From: Neospora caninum Liverpool
Taxonomy: Eukaryota; Apicomplexa; Conoidasida; Eucoccidiorida; Sarcocystidae
Length of the DNA: 64,000 nt
Assembly (NCBI RefSeq): GCF_000208865.1
Contig: NC_018396.1
Span: 6,504,514-6,568,513, forward strand
Direction: 5' to 3'
Shown: in pieces, positions 46,140-58,863 of the stretch
How positions within the stretch are numbered: position 1 is the first letter of the stretch
Layout of the letters: every line of letters starts with the position of its first letter
The notes under the pieces: model-generated
The model's input: the letters and a program-made list of their open reading frames with translations, nothing else
What the model was told of the DNA's origin: nothing
Databases searched by the model: none
Made by a program: the position numbers and the translations under genes

Positions 46140-49100
46140 TCACGCCTTCTCTGCTCTGCTTGACAAGACTTCTGGGGCGCGCGGTTTCTGGCCGCTCCTC
46201 GGGAGATCCATCGTCGCCAGCGCATGCAGAAGCTTCGCTTGCACCGTGGCGGCGCATGCGCTCGGGAGAACCGAAGCCTTCAGAAATCCGTCAAAGACGC
46301 TGCCGTAGGCGGCCAGCTGCTTGAGATCCGCCGCCTCCGTGACGCGCTTGGTGTGGACGTCCAACAGGTCGAGGTACGGCGCAGTCCAGAGCGAGGCAGG
46401 GGGCGAGGGCGTCTGAGAGAGAGCCGAGAAGACGCTGCCCAGGCAGTTTGTCTTCAGATCGGCGAGCATGCAGCAGAGGGCAAACTTGTACAGAGGCAGG
46501 GCCCCAGCTGCGGGGCAGTCTGCGTTGATCGGCGCAGAGGGGAGTGCATGCGCCTCAGCAGGCGCAGCCGATGCGGGAGAGACGCGGCCAGTGGAGGGCC
46601 GAGGCGCGCCCGCCTGGACAGCGTCTGTGAAGGCGAAGGCGTTGGAAGTGCCCAGCTGCGCGAAAAAGAGACAAGACACGAAAGCCAGGCTCGACACGTG
46701 CGTGTGTGCGGTCTCCCGAGTTACGCCACACGCAAGCGGGGAGCAAGCCCCGCTGACACAGTTTTCTCACGGGGGACTGCAGCGGCCTCGTCACTCTTGA
46801 CACGCAACACAGGTGTGCGGCACATGCGGATTCCCCGTTGCGCGGTGGTCTTCTCGTCCGTCTTTTCCCTTCCAGGATCCCTGATCGGTGAACCACTCCT
46901 TTCTGACCGTCTCCCTTAACCCGACCGCCTCTGTTGTTCACCTGGCCCGCATGTGCACAGACGGACCTTGCAGAGCCTCGGTCTCGGTTCTTCTCTCCCG
47001 ACCATCCCGGCCCTCGCCACACGCATTCGCGGGTCCCCACACCAAACATGGGGCCGAGCATGAAACATCGCCTTACCCAGCCAGGCGACGCGCTCGACTC
47101 TTCGTCGTGCGGCGAGGTTGTCGTCGTCACGCTCGCAACGCGGGCGGCTCCACCTGGACCTCCTTGCGACTTGCCTCGTTCCTCCAGCGCAGATGTATGC
47201 ACAGCTGGAGCCGACGCGGTGAAAGAGACGGTTGGTTCCTCGGCGGGGCGCCACGCCTGCGGGTCAGAGGTCTCTGCTCTCTCCCCCGGCGCGTCGGGCT
47301 TCTCTGGGGCGAAGGGGGAAGCTGAACCCCCGGTCTCGTCCCCTTGGCCTCGCTGTGCCGCGCCACTCTCTCCAGAAAGCGCAAACGCGAACGACGGCGA
47401 GGACGAGAGGAGTGCGGACAGGAGCCGTGGATGGGCGCGCTGGCTGTCGCTGGGGGCGTCGGCGGTCGGCGCAGGAAGGGCGCGGAGTTTGCTGGTGAGA
47501 ACAGCGAGAGAGGCGTCTCCCTGTCCCCCCGACCCAGCTCCGAGAACACCCAGAGGCAGGCATGCAGAAGAGGACGAAGCGTCTGTCGCGACGCGCGTCG
47601 TGGCCTCAGTTGGGGAAGGCGCCGGGACGAACGGGCAGGGAACCCCTCCTGCACACATCTGACCGTTGTCGAGGACGGGCGAGAGTGCACCACTCGGCGC
47701 CTTTGTGCTGCCAGCCTCCAGGGAACTCTCCACCTCGAGTCCAGAGTTTTGCGCCGGCGCCTCTCGAGTTCCCGAGACGCCGTCGCCGAGCAGAGGAGAG
47801 AGAACCTGGGAGAAGGCAGAGGGAGAGAGCCCAAAGAGTGAGCAGGCGGGAAGCGAAGCGAGGGACGGGAAACCGAGGCCTCGGAGATCCTCTCCCTCGC
47901 CGCTCCCTGCGGAAGCGACCGGTTTCGACGCTCCTACACACTGAAGGGGACTGCATGCAGGCGTAGGCGCTCCACTGCATGCGTTCGCCACGCCACCCAA
48001 GGCAGGAATCGGGCCTTTGCCGTTCTGGCCCGCCTCGCTTGTCAGACTCGCGGCGCGCTGGAAAGACGCCCCTCGTGGGAGTCTTCGACCGCGCTCGCAG
48101 TGGGACAGCGCACGCTTCGCCGAGCCGCCAGCTCGCCCGGAACTCGCTTTCTCATCCGCGACGGCCTCGCAACCTGGGTGCGGAGACACCGCCGCGAGCG
48201 GCGCGGGACTGTCGGGAAGCGTGGTCTTCTGCGAGGGAAGCTGGCGGTAGTTCTGCCGCTTGAATTCGACTGCGAGGTGGTGGGCTCCGAAGAACCCGAA
48301 CTTGGACACAGAAAACCGCCGGTACGTCGTGCAGCCCTGTTGTTTCCACTGGGCAATCCAGCTGCGAAACGACAACACACCGCAGAATCCAGGCCTCGAT
48401 CCGTCCAGCACGCACACACTTGCACACGTGGGCTTTTGCGAGTCACCCCCCCCCCCCCCGGACGCTCGGGCCCCGACTCGTGGACACCGAAGCGCCAGGG
48501 CACGGCACCCTTGCAAGGACTCTCGCAGCGTCACCCGCGTGCGCTCACCTTTGGTTGGTGAAGTCGAAACTGACGCGTTCCACCCTGGGCATACTCGCCA
48601 CGAGTTCCGCCCAACTCATCTCGCGTTTCCCCGCTTTCTCCCCGAGGCACGGCCGTCGCCCTCCGGCGGCAGCAGTCGCGGCTCTCGGGCATCCGAATTT
48701 CGGTCGTCTCGCAGGTTCGCCTGGCGCCTCGCCTGCGGTGTCTGTACACCCGACCGGTCCGGCCGCTCCGTCCGCTCGGCAGCCGCCCGAGGGGCTCCCA
48801 TCTGGGACTTGCGGACTGGCCATCGCGCGGCTTCCGGTCGCGTTTCCCTCGGAGCTGGGCATGTGGACACTGTCGCGCGGCCGCGCCCCGGCGGGACTCG
48901 CCCCCGGAACGGCGCCTCCGCCCGATTCGCCGTTTTGCCGGTGCCTGGAGACCATGAGGCGGCGGTGTTCAATCGCGAGCGCCCGCGCTCTCTCGAAGCC
49001 GTACTTCTTCGCGGAAAAATGTTTGTGGACAGGGTGGCGCTGCTCCCGCCACGTGGCGATCCAACCCTGGTTCCACCGGTCAAAGCACACTCCGGGGACA

Positions 49101-51049
49101 TGTTCGCACTGGCGTGCTCGGGCCGCGAAATCTTCCGCCGGCGCGCCTCCAGCTGCGACGGCAACCCCCCTGCTCGCGCCGCGGGAGCGCCCTTTCTCGT
49201 TTTGTCGGCCTCTGCTTCCTCGGCCGCGCTGGACGGTGTCGAGATCGGCCGGCCGGCTGCCTCCCGCCGCCTCCGGGGTATGCGCTGACGGTCCGAGGCC
49301 GGTCTGGGGCACGTCCTGTCGCGGCGCTGGGCGCGGCGGAAACCGCTCGGCCGCGTTTCCGGGGCCACGGCGCAAGTCCGCGAGCAACCCTGGATTCTGG
49401 ACGAGCGCGAGCGCCGCTGCCACATCGAGAGTCGAATCGCGATCCCTCGGGTCACCCGAGACAGGCTTCGGCGAGCCGAGCGGCGCTGCAGGAACGGGAG
49501 GGACCAGCGAACCGGGGAGACAGTTCAAGAGTAGAGACGCGCCAAACGACGCCTCCGGGGACAGGCGGGTTGGCAGAGCCGCGGACGCAGACGCGAGCAG
49601 GGCGGCCTCCAACTGGTGAACCGCAGACAGCGACTCGGCGGGCGCTCCCGCCGAATCAAGAGCGGAACGCGAAGGGGGAGCGGGAGAAGACAGAGAAGCA
49701 AGGCTGCCGGCGGGACTGTCTCCAGACGCGCCGGGGACAGCCGACTCCTGGGGGTTAGAGACAGGCGAAGAGCCTGGCGCAAGGGACAAAGCCAGCATAT
49801 TCAGCAAGGCGCCAGGTGACAAGTTCCCCGACAGGCACGTCGAGTTCTCGTTGTTCGTTTTGCGGCGCTTCGCGGCGGACTCGGGAGAGAGCGAAAGCGT
49901 CGAAGAGGCTCGGGTGTAGCTGGAGCCCTGAGAGCAGTCCCGGAGCGGGCTTTCAAATGGAGAGGCGCCATCCAGGGTGGTTAGAAAGACGGAACGGACG
50001 TCGACGTTTACTGTCGAGGGATCGAGCGTGGGAGGCTCGGCGCTCCGGCAGCCGCCAGCGCGGCTCTCCGTCGCCACGGCCAACTGCTGCTCCGGCGCGA
50101 GGCTCGCACACGGCACGGACTTCGGAGAGACTCCGGCGAGGCGAGAGAGGGACGCGGGCGAAAACGACGACGTCGGGGTCGTGTCCGTAGACTCAAGCGC
50201 GTCTGAAGAGGGGCCAAGCGGCTGGGGTAGCGACAGCGCGTGCCGAAGCGAGAAAGAAGGCTGCGCTGACGCCAGGCGACTTGACACTGGGTCGGAAGCG
50301 GCCGCGGGGTGACGCGCCTGAGAACTATCGGCCTGGTTACTCGCCGAGGGCGGTCCACTCGCGCTCCCCGAGAGACGCTCCACACGGCCGTTCGCTTCGA
50401 CAGTCCCTACTTGAGGTTCCTTCCCCCGGCGCTCTTCGGCGGCGAGGTTGTCCCCACAGGCTGGCCGGCGTTCTTCGACCGCTGTCGCCGTTGCGCAGTC
50501 TCCACTGAGTTCGTCCAGATGGGGCGCATGCACATCCTTGGGAACAAGAGAGTCTGGAAACGCGCGCGCATCCGCGCCACAGAGGGTGGAAGGCGACCGC
50601 GAAGCCGCCGCGGCGGTGGGAGGCAGGCGGGCAACGGTTCCCGCACTCAGAGCGTCCCAGCTTCCTGCCGCAGGCGTGATTGTGGAAGAAGGCCCGGAAG
50701 CATGTTCCTGGAAGGCGAGTGGCGTGCCGGTGCTTTCTTCGCAAACGCCCTGAGCGGTGGGCAGCGCATCCCCTGGCCGTGGACTAGCGCAACCTTGTTC
50801 GCCCTCCTCGGCGTGCAGCCGAGCGCCTCCGCGCTTGCGGGGACCGCGCTGCGGTGCGTTCCCTCCGAGGAGGACGCAAACGCCCGTTTGTTTCTGCATG
50901 CTTTCCGGATCCGAGATTGCGGTCGTTCTCCTGACTCTCTCTCTCGCGCCGAACGCGGCTGGCGCTGCGCCTTGTGCAAAGACCACGCGAGGCTTGTCCG
51001 TGTGCAGGAACGCGGTATGTCCAACGCAGAATTGAGCGCAAGCGCACAT
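46140..51049 (-). CDS. ApiAP2 transcription factor: two AP2 domains plus ACDC domain
   Basis: Nuclear DNA-binding regulator of the apicomplexan AP2 family. Three exons agree in phase: 51049-48549, 48418-47077 and 46655-46140, giving 1452 residues. AP2 domain 1 (about residues 651-700; VPGVCFDRWNQGWIATW...HFSAKKYGFERARALAIEHRR) is in exon 1. AP2 domain 2 (about 843-892; PGFCGVLSFRSWIAQWKQQG...FSVSKFGFFGAHHLAVEFKR) opens exon 2. The C-terminus (about 1332-1450; LPLYKFALCCMLADLKTNCLG, YLDLLDVHTKRV, LAAYGSVFDGFLKASV) matches the AP2-coincident C-terminal (ACDC) domain. The remainder is Ser/Pro/Ala-rich and probably disordered. Domain 2 departs more from the consensus than domain 1 and may bind more weakly. 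Intron 1 (48548-48419) carries a G14 run in transcript sense and the acceptor TGCAAG|T is weak, though it is the one that keeps phase. The start Met is uncertain. Confidence 0.88.
48446..48459. repeat. C14 homopolymer in AP2-gene intron 1
   Basis: Fourteen consecutive C on + (G in the transcript), immediately upstream of the exon 2 acceptor of the AP2 gene, where a pyrimidine tract would normally be expected. Confidence 0.9.
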
Positions 51050-54000
51050 GGATCACTGCGACCAGTCCTCGTTTTCTCCCACAGATCGCCAGTTCCTCTG
51101 CCCTCGACGACGGATGGGCCTCAACGGCTTCTGGACCGCTACGCAGTCGCGTGCGTCGGCCAGTTCGCGGCAAAGAGTCCGCCTCGCTCTGTCTCGCCTT
51201 CCTCACCGGGCGCAACGACCGTCACACGCCTGTGCCTGGCCTCCGTTTTTTCGTCTTTGTAGTCAACGGTTCACTTTCGAGCGGTGCGGGGAGAACCGCG
51301 CGAGCGTTTTGAGTGTGTCTCTCGTCCCTCAACCACACGGACCGTCCGCCGAGACCTCCGCGCGGTTTCGCTGGCGCCCCCCAAAAAGCGCAAAGACACA
51401 GACGCGGCGGAACTGGGAAACGCGTCCGAAATCGGAACTCCCTTTTGGACAGGACTCACGCAAGTCGTCACAGAGAGGCGCCCGGCGAAACAGTTTACTG
51501 GAGAACCGCAAACTGGCCTTGAGTGTCCTGTTGCATGCAGCGCGCGCACGCGCGCAGACGTGACCCAGCTGGACGGGGGAACCCTGTGTGTGTAGTGCCC
51601 GAGGTTTGGGGCTGCCTGTGTGGAGCGGAAAACACGTGAAAACAGACGTCGATTTCGAGAGAGAAAAAAGATTCGATCCTAGAGACTGGCGGGGACTCTG
51701 GACGGACCGGAAGACAAAAGGCGGTGGGAGGAAAGAGGCCTCTATATACGGGGTAGGAAGCGGCTAAATCGGAGCGCCAGGCCTTCGTCAAAGGCATGCC
51801 GAATCCTGGACTGAAATCGCGCGGCGCCGACACCCGAGCAAGCGTGGCAAAGAGATTGCAGAAAACGGCGCCGTGAACGAGAGGATGTCAGGAAGAGTCG
51901 AGAGTTGAAAGAAATCGACCGTTTCAGGTCGAGGAAATACGTTTCAGAACAGAAAGGCGAAAGCGTTCCAACGGAAAAAGCCGCGCTGGTGCCGAACAGT
52001 CGCAGCGCACCGCAGCCCCGAACGATTCCGCTCTCTCTGGGGATAAATTCGCGGGCAGAGAGCGTTGTGCGGGGAAACCGATTTCCGACGGTTTCTGACA
52101 TATGCACAGCGACGCCGAAGCAAGAGGCGCGTCCTTTAGGACAGCGCGTGACGCAGAAACTCGTGGAAGAAGCGCCGCCGTGACGCGTGAATGCAGTTAG
52201 TTGGCCTCTGTGTGTCTCTACATCGACCGCGCGCGCCGCTCCACAGGCTAGGAACTTCGATTCTGCGCAGAAACTGCGCGCAAGGGCGGTTGGAAAAGAC
52301 GGGAAGACGTGAACTCGGCACAAAGCAACGAAAACTCGCACCTTCCGCAGCCGGATCGATGGCGTGTGGACGCACTTTCGGCAACGCGAACGCACAGAAC
52401 CTACAGAAATTCGACAACTAACGGGATCCAGAAAGCACCCGCGAGGCGGTTCAGGCAGCCCGACAATCCTGTCGCGCGCGCGGCCCCGTCCGCGGACACT
52501 TCGCGCAGGGCTTTCTCTCGCTGTTCAAAGACACCAGCGAAAGAGATTCCGGTTTGCGTGTCGCCTTCCTGTGAAGTTTTTTCACGCGGTTGAGGCCCAG
52601 ACCAACTAAGGAAGAGTAGAAAGGCGAAGCGGAGACCTCGGACGCGTTGAAGCGCCTCGGATTCCTCGGTCTTTCCCGCAGGCAACGGCCTTTGGGAACG
52701 CCCACATCGCAGAGAGCCGTAGCAAAACACATGCTATTTTATGCACGCGCGACATTGGTTCTCGGCACTTGTGCGCCGTGTGCTGTCTTTTTTGTCTGGG
52801 TGTCCTGCGTCGGCGCGCACGGTCGGACCTGGTGGAAATTACCCCGAAACGAATCGGCGGCAACTGTTCGTAGGAAACCCCACCTCAAACAGAAAACTGA
52901 AAAGAAGACGGCGGGATGCAACCCGGAGAAAGTCCAAAGAAAGCTCGCGCTTCCAGCGAGCGGCCGGGAGAGAGACCCACGGACCACCACGTCCCAGCTG
53001 AGCATCTAGCGCTGCCGTAGCCTGAACAGGAATCCGCCGAATCCGGTTGCAGGTGACCTCGTTCAGATCCTGCGGTCCCCGTTGATCGCAAGACACAACA
53101 GAAACAAAGAGAGAACGTGCTCGCAAGAACCGCTTTCCTGCGGCTGAAAAAGGCGGCTTCCCTCTGGCCGCCGATGCGTCCCAGGGATTCGGCCGCGGGG
53201 GGGACTGGGAACGCATGCCAGAAACGGGGGAAGTCCGAGTAAGACATGTTTACGGCGTCGGCCTCACCAAATAAGCAGTTTTTCGTGAACCAGCAATACG
53301 CTGCTGTCCTGCGAAGTCAGTCACTTCGACACTGCCGCTAGATCGTACTCAGCCCCTTGCAGGAACGCCCGTGTGCGGCGCGACGGGATGAACCCGTGAT
53401 TGCACCCTAACGCTTTGATGGCAAAGACGTTGTCAGGAAATGCTGACGGGGCCTTAGAGAGAACCGCTGCTTTAGAGGTACAGATACGCTGGTGTTTGTC
53501 GATTCGACGGATTCACTGTATGTAGCTTGCTCTGCATGGATCAGCCGGCCTGCAGAAGTTCGCGGCGCTGTTTCTCGGGAACGAACTGTATACGCACTGA
53601 AAGTGCTGTGGCGATGTACCGTAGCAGAAACTGTTTTTCAGCGCGAGACATTTCTACTCGACGCTTCTTGCAAACCGAAAACACCGCAGAGAAACTGTTG
53701 GAGGGGAAAGCGCTCGTCGCCGGAAACACCAAAGACCCCTAACTCGAGGCTCCTGCGAAGAAGGAACAGCCTGCAAAAGGGTTGGGTTCTGCAGCAACGG
53801 GTGAGACGTGCCTTTGATACCGAGAGCCGAGCAGCTTGAGGAGCGCAGGACTCAATTTGTGAAAACAGGTCCGCGGCCGGCCTTCGCGATCGACGGGGTA
53901 TTAAGAGGTGTCATCACAGCGGTGCACTTGTCAAATTGCGACTGAAAGGTCTCGGGGACAGGGTTCGCTCGTTTTTCGACAAATACAATCTCTTAAAACC

Positions 54001-55085
54001 GCACGCCCCCAGGCGTTCCAGACCGCCATTGTCTTTCACTGCAACCGAAACTCGGGCGTTTCCCCTCGCGGTACCCCACCTCAGCCCCCCTGCTCACGGG
54101 AACACGCGGCGAGATGTATTTGTTTCCTAGAGTACGCTCGCCGGTTTTGTCGTACCCGACTTCTGACGCGCTCCATCCTACCGGGTGTACATTGCATTTT
54201 CCACGACACAACACCGCGTTTCTTCCAGGGCCCACCGCCGCGGGCAAAAGCCCTGCGGCGGACGGGGTGGCTTTCTCCTTCAGAAAGAAGATGCTTCGAC
54301 GAGCGCGAAGGCCGGATGAACGCGCTCTTCTTCCACGCGTCAGAGATTCGACAAAAGAGTTCACCCCGCTGGTTTCTCTACGGGTTAGGTCCCGGGGCGA
54401 AGACAAAACCACAACACGCGGAAGAGCGGGAACCATGCAAACACGCAGCTAGGCAGAAGAGGCGCGAAGCACTCCGCGTCTTTTCACATGCTCATGCTCA
54501 GTTGCCAAAAAACTGTCTCCTCTGGAGTGACTCTGGGCGGCAGTCCTCCGCCGTGGGTTTCTCGTCGGTCACATTTCCGGGAGAACCCAGGCGCGCAGAG
54601 GAACGCTTCTCGACTCTCCGCACACCAAATTGCCCACTCGACGGCATCGCTGCCTATCCCAGTGCCGGTGCGTTTCCTTGAGTGACAGCGCTTCTCCTGG
54701 GTTCCTGAGTCACACCGTGAAACTCCCATTCTCTGCACGTGGGTTCGGCGGTCTCCCGAGCGTACTCTCGACTTTCATTGCTTTTTGGAGCTTTCCGGTT
54801 CCTCGCCGTGAGCCGCCCTTCCCCTTCGTCCGTCGCTGGCCGCAACGCCGCTGCAGGCACGACCAGCCGAGCTGCAGCCGCCCCTGCGTCGCCGGTTTTG
54901 TGGCGCAAACTTGCCAGGCAGATATCGCTTTGAAGCACAGAAACTGACAGGTGAACACGCACGAAGCGCGAGACAAAACGACGGAAACGGGCGCCCGCGG
55001 AGCAAGCGAAAGGGGGGAGTGCGAGGAGAAGGGAACGAGAAGGAGGGACTTGAAAGACGGGGAACCTCTAGCACACGGGACCCGG
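51050..55085. other. Long intergenic region upstream of the AP2 gene
   Basis: 4 kb between the AP2 start and the SDHA stop, both on -. It likely holds a long AP2 5' leader and promoter plus the SDHA 3' UTR. Open frames (for example 52395-51742 - and 53908-54681 +) are of the length expected by chance in GC-rich DNA and show no motif. No tRNA cloverleaf was found; a GGGTTCATCCC-like word on - at about 53390 lacks a matching A-box or arms. Confidence 0.45.
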
Positions 55086-58079
55086 CTAATACACGCGCTT
55101 CGCCGGCGGAATGTGCTCCATTTCGTTGTCCAGAGGCTGCGAGATGACCTGGCGATACGTCAAGGGAAACTGAAAAAGGGAAACCCAGATCCACACAGAC
55201 AACAAACACGTGCCGGCGACTGTAGATTGAGCACGCGACAGGAACCGACAAACACACGACCGTCTACATAAAAAGAGCGAGCGAACGCGCGAAACAAACC
55301 CCGATCGAGTATCATGCGGGCTGTGCGTTGCGTCCCGTTTTCGTGTTCCTTCCTTTTCAGGAGTCGAGAAACCGCGCGGGACACGGCCTCCGTGCTGGGG
55401 GGACTGGAAACGCTGCCACACTTGGCACAACCTGGCAGGCAGCCCAGGTTGGCCTTTCCGAGTGGGGAAACATCGCTCTCGCTCCTCCACGCGCGGCACT
55501 GCAAACTACACACAGGGCGTAGCTCCACCCTTTTTTGGCTGTGCAGGCGCGGAGTGGGCGGCCGCGAGAGACGCGAAACAAAACGCGCGACGCCTGCGTG
55601 AAAAGTTACCTCGGCCTGCGCGACGTCCCGGTGTGTCTGCCACGACAACGTGTGCTTCATCCAGTTCTGGTCATCGCGTTCCTGCGAGCGCACAAAACGT
55701 TGGCCGCGCGTCACATCGAGAAAGCGCCTCTCCCTCCCCGGAAGCGACGAGCGCGCACCCTCGAGACACGACACAGCGAAACTGAGGATCCTTTTCGCTG
55801 GAAAAGATCGAGAGACCGAAGCGGTGCAAACACATTCATGCTGAGCTGAAAAGCGAGAGTTCCCGTAGGAACCCCCGCAGCGAGAAGACCGAGAAAAGAG
55901 ATCGCTCTCAACGACAAGTCCGCGTGCACTCTGGTCTGTGGAGGATCCTTCCTTTCTGTCACCGTGGGAGAAAAAAAACAATCTCCTTTCTGTTCCTGTG
56001 CAACTCCACGGAACGATATACTCACGGACAGACAGAACCGTCATAAGCATAGATGCAAGGCGGCTGTTGCGGTGGATGTACATACACCAAAACCCACGCG
56101 AAGACACAGCTGCAAGCGGCGGATCGACGACGCGCGCGAGAGGACGGGTTTGAGAACAAACAGACGAGCCGCCATTCTGAAAACAGAAGGAGCGGCATGC
56201 ACTTTTTCTTCTTACCTTGAAATCTTCGCGTGCATGCGCGCCGCGACTCTCCTTGCGGGCCTCTGCACCGACAATCGTCTGCACAGCCTGCGTCAGGAGA
56301 TTCTGCAATTCCAGAGTCTCGATGAGATCTGTGTTCCTGCAAACCGGGGTCAAAACGAAAGACAGCGAAGGTCGGACCAACATAAAAAAAACATAAACGC
56401 GACGTGGCAGACAGAGACTGCGCAGAAACAGCGTACCGACCAAGCGAGACAAGCGCGAGCAGAGACAAAACGCGCATCTTCCATCGTCTCCCCCTTCCCT
56501 CCTGTTCCCCCTCTATACCGCCTCACGCCCTTGCCCAGACTCTCGCGCGCAGCCCCTTCTCCACAAATCTGCGATGTTTGAGCCTGCTCTCCGCCGTATG
56601 TACACCGCAGCATTCACGACCAAGAGGGAGATTCCCACACTCACCAGGACAGCGATCGGTCTTTCACACCCACATCTGCAAAGCTTTTTGCCACGTCCTT
56701 CATCATCTCCACGCCTTCTTTCAACACCGGGCCAGTGCGAAATACTGCCGCGTGGTCCTGCATAGTCTGGGAGCCATCGCCGCAAACAAAAGCGCGCACG
56801 ACACGTGCACAACAGAGCACGGAGGGCCGAAAAACTTTGCGCTGAGGAACTGCATGCTTTGAAGAACGCGTTCCCAAGAGGGAACCAGATTAAGTTGAAA
56901 AGGCGCTCCTCGAGGAGCCTGCAAACTCTGAAAATCGCGGGAGAGTCTCCAGATGTGGAAAACAAAGAGTGCAAGTTTTCCAAACCCCAAGAGAGCGCGT
57001 GGCGGGGCGCCGCGAACCCACCCCCCGGTGGGAGGAAAGGGGAGAGATTTGTAAACTCGGGGGAATGGAGGAAACGCGAAGAAAGGTGAACCAAACGAAG
57101 GCGAACCAGGTTCGGAGTTCGAAGCGTCGGAGTTTCAGGAAGTCAACTGTCACCCGCGCCTCACCTTCTGCATGCGCTGGCGGATTTGCGCCGTACTCAA
57201 CGGGCCGTTCGCATGGCGCACGCGATCCACCATCGCGAGCGTCTCGTCTCCTGGCACAGAAAAAAGGGGAGAACAAAGAACGGTGGATTTAGACGGAAAC
57301 TCTTCGCGTACATTTTCCCTTTCCGTCGACACCGCTCCCCTCCGAAGAGCAGGGCGACAAAAGAACGCGAATCCTCTGCCTTCTCACGGCCGAAAAAAGC
57401 AAAGACGCGCACTCACCTGCGTTGGGAGGCAGCGATGGCGCCGAGGTGTCTGTACACAGAGTCAGACGCAAAACCAAGCAGCACATACCGCGTTCTCTCC
57501 TCCGAAGAAAGCGAAAAGCGATGCATGGAAAGCACCAGAAGCGACCGCATGGCAAGAGGGCGGCTCTCGACGCCAGATTCTGAGGCGGTCGCGTGTGTCT
57601 GAAACCGGCCAGAAAAGGAGCGAAGCACGAAGAACGGACAGGCCTCTCGACCATCTGTCCAGAGCACGGAGACGAACCTTTCTTGCACTCCTCAGCGATC
57701 GTCCGCGCGGCTTCACGGCCGAAGACGACGATGTCCAGCAGCGAGTTCGCACCCAGACGGTTCGCCCCGTGCACGGAAGCGCATGCAGCCTCTCCCGCCG
57801 CGTAGAGCCCGCGAACAATCTTGTCTGGGCCTGAGAGACAGAAACCCGCAGCGGCCGCATGCACAGAGAGACTGCAGTTCCGAGACGCAGGCATCGCGCA
57901 GCACTTGTTTTTCTCGGAGATCCTTTTCGACTCCAGAGACGCAGACAGAAAAACGCGCTTACCTCCACTCTTGGAACGCGAGGTGGTGAGAACTTGCGCT
58001 CGCCAGTTGGTCGGGATGCCGCCCATGTTGTAGTGGACGGTCGGCAGCACTGGAATCGGTTCTTTCTCTGCGTTTACCC
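55086..58079 (-). CDS. SDHA: Succinate dehydrogenase flavoprotein subunit, C-terminal half (5' exons missing)
   Basis: FAD-binding catalytic subunit of complex II in the mitochondrial inner membrane, oxidising succinate to fumarate. Seven exons agree in phase: 58079-57963, 57830-57678, 57250-57165, 56766-56645, 56336-56216, 55681-55610 and 55169-55086, coding about 250 residues. Motifs: [20 protein letters not shown] (substrate-site His), [20 protein letters not shown] and [12 protein letters not shown] (catalytic Arg and FAD contacts), [45 protein letters not shown], and the end PPAKRVY. The last 5' exon begins mid-codon (GG|GTA AAC), so more exons must lie upstream. About 400 residues, including the dinucleotide fold and the flavinylated His, are absent. 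No matching exon exists between 58080 and the N run at 58682, so they are probably in the assembly gap. The visible part looks intact and not decayed. Confidence 0.95.
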
Positions 58080-58681
58080 CTGAAGAAAGGCGAATCGAAA
58101 CGACAAATGGACCAGGAGAAACGAGCTGCAGGGGTGGAGTCTCGGACAAAAAAACGCGGGAAAAGGACAGTCTCGCACGCATCCGATTGAAGCAGTCTCG
58201 AGATAGTGCGCGGCAGGCGCGACGGGGCCCGCGCCTGGGATCCCCACCAAAAAGAGCAACAAAAACCATCGCGGCTTCAACAAAGCGACCGGCGTGGCCG
58301 TCGAAAAAAAAGAACGGAAGAGCGTCACGAGGTGAGAACGCCCGCGATGCGCCAAGCATTTCTCCAATCTCCACGCGGGGCACGCGAGGGGAGAACACGA
58401 TTCGGTTCTTCCTGTCTCTCTCCGGGAACTGGCGAACTCGCGAGTGCGTCTCGACCCAAGACCCGAAGGCTATATACGCCGAAAAAGGACGACGCGTCTT
58501 TCAAAAGTTCCATGTCTCTTTTCAGATCTCGTGGCGAAACAGCTGACACTGGCATAAGGAAAAGACGATACCTCTTTCAAAAGAGACGAGAAGCGGTACG
58601 CCTGCCGCATGCCTGCGGTGTCTGTGTACACGCCACTCTCGACTCGCCAAGACGCGACCGACCCCCCCCCCCCCCAAATGG
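58080..58681. other. Truncated SDHA intron ending at assembly gap
   Basis: 600 bp upstream of the first visible SDHA exon. It should be intron of that gene because no start or further exon is seen. It ends in a C14 run (58662-58675) and AAATGG against the Ns. Confidence 0.6.
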
Positions 58682-58781
58682 NNNNNNNNNNNNNNNNNNN
58701 NNNNNNNNNNNNNNNNNNNNNNNNNNNNNNNNNNNNNNNNNNNNNNNNNNNNNNNNNNNNNNNNNNNNNNNNNNNNNNNNN
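58682..58781. other. Assembly gap of exactly 100 N
   Basis: One hundred ambiguous bases, a placeholder length commonly used for gaps of unknown size. Left flank is a C14 run plus AAATGG; right flank is GT plus a G13 run (58784-58796). Genes on both sides lack their 5' exons, so the real gap is probably larger. Confidence 0.97.
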
Positions 58782-58863
58782 GTGGGGGGGGGGGGGACGC
58801 AAAAGGCGAAGGAAGGTGTAAGAAAATCTCACCCCGTTCGCGCTTTCGTTTGGTCTCGGACAG

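Noticed and set aside
53340..53420. Possible tRNA on minus strand (GGGTTCATCCC word)
   Set aside because: The T-loop consensus is broken, and no acceptor, D or anticodon arms could be folded.
52395..55060. Several 80-250 residue frames between SDHA and the AP2 gene
   Set aside because: They appear on both strands in overlapping positions without motifs; more consistent with UTR and promoter sequence.
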